From Winogradskyella luteola (GTDB taxonomy: Bacteria > Bacteroidota > Bacteroidia > Flavobacteriales > Flavobacteriaceae), in contig NZ_JAGSPD010000009.1 of assembly GCF_019203985.1 (NCBI RefSeq), forward strand, positions 1 to 64,000: a DNA stretch of 64,000 nt, written 5' to 3'. The notes beneath the pieces are model-generated. The model was not told where the DNA came from. It saw only the letters and a program-made list of their open reading frames with translations, and made no database searches. This document shows, piece by piece, positions 62,838 through 64,000 of this stretch. A program made the position numbers and the translations under genes. Numbering within the stretch: position 1 is the first letter of the stretch; each line of letters opens with the position of its first letter.

Positions 62838-63638
62838 ATGGAAGAGCGCGCTAATTATTTCAAGGTAAATAAAGATACTTGGAATAAAAAAGTAGATATA
62901 CATGCCAAAAGCAAGATGTATAAAATGGAGGCTTTCAAAGCTGGAGAAACGTCTTTAATGCCTTACGAATTAAAGGCGCTTGGTAATGTTAGCGGAAAAT
63001 CGTTATTGCATCTCCAATGCCATTTTGGACAAGATACCTTGAGTTGGAGTAGAATGGGGGCAAAGTGTGTTGGTGTAGACCTAAGCGATGAAGGTATAAA
63101 ACTTGCTAAACAATTAAATGCCGAATTAAAGCTTGACGCTGATTTTATATGCTGTAACGTATTAGATACATCACAGTATGTTCCACAAAATTTTGATATT
63201 ATTTATACGAGTTATGGTGTTATTGGCTGGTTGCCAGATTTAAAACCTTGGGCAAAAATGATTTCAGAACGTCTTAAACCAGGTGGTGTGTTTTACATCG
63301 TTGAGTTTCACCCTATTCTATGGATGTTTGATTATGTTAATGGCAAGCCAAAAATGAAATACCATTACAATCAAGAAGAAGTTATTTATGATGAGTATGA
63401 AGGAACGTATGCCAACCAATCGTCAAAAATGGTAAGCAAGGAATATGGTTGGAATCATGGTTTAAGCGAAGTTGTCAATGCACTTATTGAAGCCGGATTG
63501 CAAGTAGAATACTTAAATGAATATGACGAAAGCCCCTACGATGTATTTCCTGATTTACTACAGCAGGAAAATGGCATGTTTAAGATGAAAAATCAGTTGT
63601 TTCCTATGATTTTTGAGATAAAGGCATGTAAATTATAG
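62838..63638 (+). CDS. Class I SAM-dependent methyltransferase
   Basis: The 266 residues contain SLLHLQCHFGQDTLSWSRMGAKCVGVDLS (motif I, with Cys-His in place of the Gly-rich run), DADFICCNVLD, FDIIYTSYGVIGWLPDLKPWAKMISERLKPGGVFYIVEFHP, and a C-terminal YGWNHGLSEVVNALIEAG. The substrate is unknown; the fold is typical of small-molecule methyltransferases. It begins 41 bp from the divergent lipoprotein gene and ends next to a palindrome shared with msrA. Confidence 0.9.
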   Translation: MEERANYFKVNKDTWNKKVDIHAKSKMYKMEAFKAGETSLMPYELKALGNVSGKSLLHLQCHFGQDTLSWSRMGAKCVGVDLSDEGIKLAKQLNAELKLDADFICCNVLDTSQYVPQNFDIIYTSYGVIGWLPDLKPWAKMISERLKPGGVFYIVEFHPILWMFDYVNGKPKMKYHYNQEEVIYDEYEGTYANQSSKMVSKEYGWNHGLSEVVNALIEAGLQVEYLNEYDESPYDVFPDLLQQENGMFKMKNQLFPMIFEIKACKL

Positions 63639-63639
63639 G

Positions 63640-63671
63640 AGACCTGTTAGGTTTAAAAACCTGATAGGTCT
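63640..63671. repeat. Palindromic repeat between the methyltransferase and msrA
   Basis: AGACCTGTTAGGTTT and AAACCTGATAGGTCT form a 15-bp stem with two G-U pairs and a 2-base loop. The sequence matches a palindrome type I recall as frequent between genes in Bacteroidota. It may end transcription of both convergent genes, although no T-run follows. Confidence 0.5.
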
Positions 63672-63676
63672 AATAG

Positions 63677-64000
63677 TCAATGCTTTTCTTCATCCTTTAA
63701 CAACTCGGGAAACTTAGCTTTAAAACGATTTAGCCTTGGAATAGAAACCGCTCTAACATAGCTTTGGTTCGGGTTGCGTTTTTCAAAATCTTGATGATAC
63801 GCTTCGCCTTTATAAAACTTTTGAAACGGATATACTTCTGCAGCAATTTTAGCATCTAATTTTTTAGCCAGTGCGGCTTTTTTCTCTTCAATGATTTTCT
63901 TTTGCTCATCGTTTTGATAAAAAATAATGGAGCGGTATTGAGAACCTCTATCTGGCCCTTGTCCATTAACTTGTGTAGGGTTTTGAGAGCCGAAATAGAC
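63677..64000 (-). CDS. msrA: Peptide methionine sulfoxide reductase MsrA, C-terminal part (runs off the window)
   Basis: The reading frame is open from the window end to the TGA at 63677-63679, 107 residues. It reads VYFGSQNPTQVNGQGPDRG, QYRSIIFYQNDEQ, then KFYKGEAYHQDFEKRNPNQSY and a final KDEEKH. These match the middle and C-terminal segments of MsrA (the GxDxGxQYRS and AExYHQxY-type motifs). The N-terminal GCFW active site lies outside the window. It reduces methionine-S-sulfoxide in proteins. Confidence 0.92.
   Translation of the reverse strand, partial: VYFGSQNPTQVNGQGPDRGSQYRSIIFYQNDEQKKIIEEKKAALAKKLDAKIAAEVYPFQKFYKGEAYHQDFEKRNPNQSYVRAVSIPRLNRFKAKFPELLKDEEKH

Noticed and set aside
1..64000. 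tRNA or rRNA genes, CRISPR arrays, insertion sequences, integrases or phage genes
   Set aside because: I read the intergenic stretches for tRNA T-loops and acceptor stems, regular spaced repeats and transposase or integrase motifs and found none. A dedicated tRNA and repeat scan would be decisive.

Overview
The window is chromosomal DNA from a member of the Flavobacteriaceae (Bacteroidota), most likely marine. This rests on gene content (type IX secretion cargo with type A and type B C-terminal domains, the T9SS plug protein, DUF6443/RHS proteins, a six-subunit Na+-NQR), low G+C outside one block, and a recurrent Bacteroidota -7 element (TAnnTTTG) in front of many genes. No rRNA, tRNA, CRISPR array, insertion sequence or phage gene was seen.

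Layout. (1) 1-9.0 kb: an RHS/YD-repeat locus on the minus strand. A large secreted partner protein is cut by one in-frame TGA at 7621-7623. It is followed by a 1506-residue DUF6443/RHS-core protein with a variable C-terminal tip, and then by a small lipoprotein one base downstream. A G+C-rich block (about 1.96-5.6 kb) covers the RHS core, while both flanks are A+T-rich. (2) 9.4-12.5 kb: PLP aminotransferase, fatty acid desaturase, rsmG. (3) 12.5-20.6 kb: T9SS cargo plus a thioredoxin-like module (two Omp28-type proteins, a DUF6029 outer-membrane protein, a TlpA-like thioredoxin) and a secreted lipase-like hydrolase. (4) 20.7-26.7 kb: pruA, a DUF6695-like protein, apaG, a group II PLP decarboxylase and the T9SS plug protein. 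(5) 26.9-33.0 kb: the nqrABCDEF operon. An apbE flavin transferase (38.5-39.5 kb), needed to flavinylate NqrB and NqrC, lies nearby. A type B T9SS protein, a cupin lipoprotein, a DUF4846 protein and a small conserved protein lie between them. (6) 39.5-47.2 kb: housekeeping genes (methyltransferase, map, acyl-CoA transferase, HAD protein, gpmI, ankyrin protein, M48 peptidase, GNAT, pepE). (7) 47.3-52.3 kb: two overlapping carboxypeptidase-regulatory-like paralogues, DUF6702, an M1 aminopeptidase and tatA. (8) 52.3-61.3 kb: a ten-gene minus-strand kynurenine catabolic operon: kynU, kmo, RidA-type deaminase, an unknown secreted protein, aldehyde dehydrogenase, a PsbP-like protein, an atypical SDR, 3-hydroxyanthranilate dioxygenase, ACMS decarboxylase and an O-methyltransferase. 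(9) 61.5-64 kb: an iron-sulfur protein, a lipoprotein, a methyltransferase and the C-terminal part of msrA, cut by the window end.

How it works together. The kyn operon would convert kynurenine through 3-hydroxyanthranilate and aminomuconate to 2-oxo-3-hexenedioate (4-oxalocrotonate). The first steps (tryptophan dioxygenase, formamidase) and the last steps must lie elsewhere. Nqr and ApbE form the sodium-pumping respiratory entry point. The secreted proteins depend on the Sec and T9SS systems. The least understood parts are the RHS locus with its tip and companion lipoprotein, the Omp28-DUF6029-TlpA module, and the carboxypeptidase-like/DUF6702/M1 cluster.
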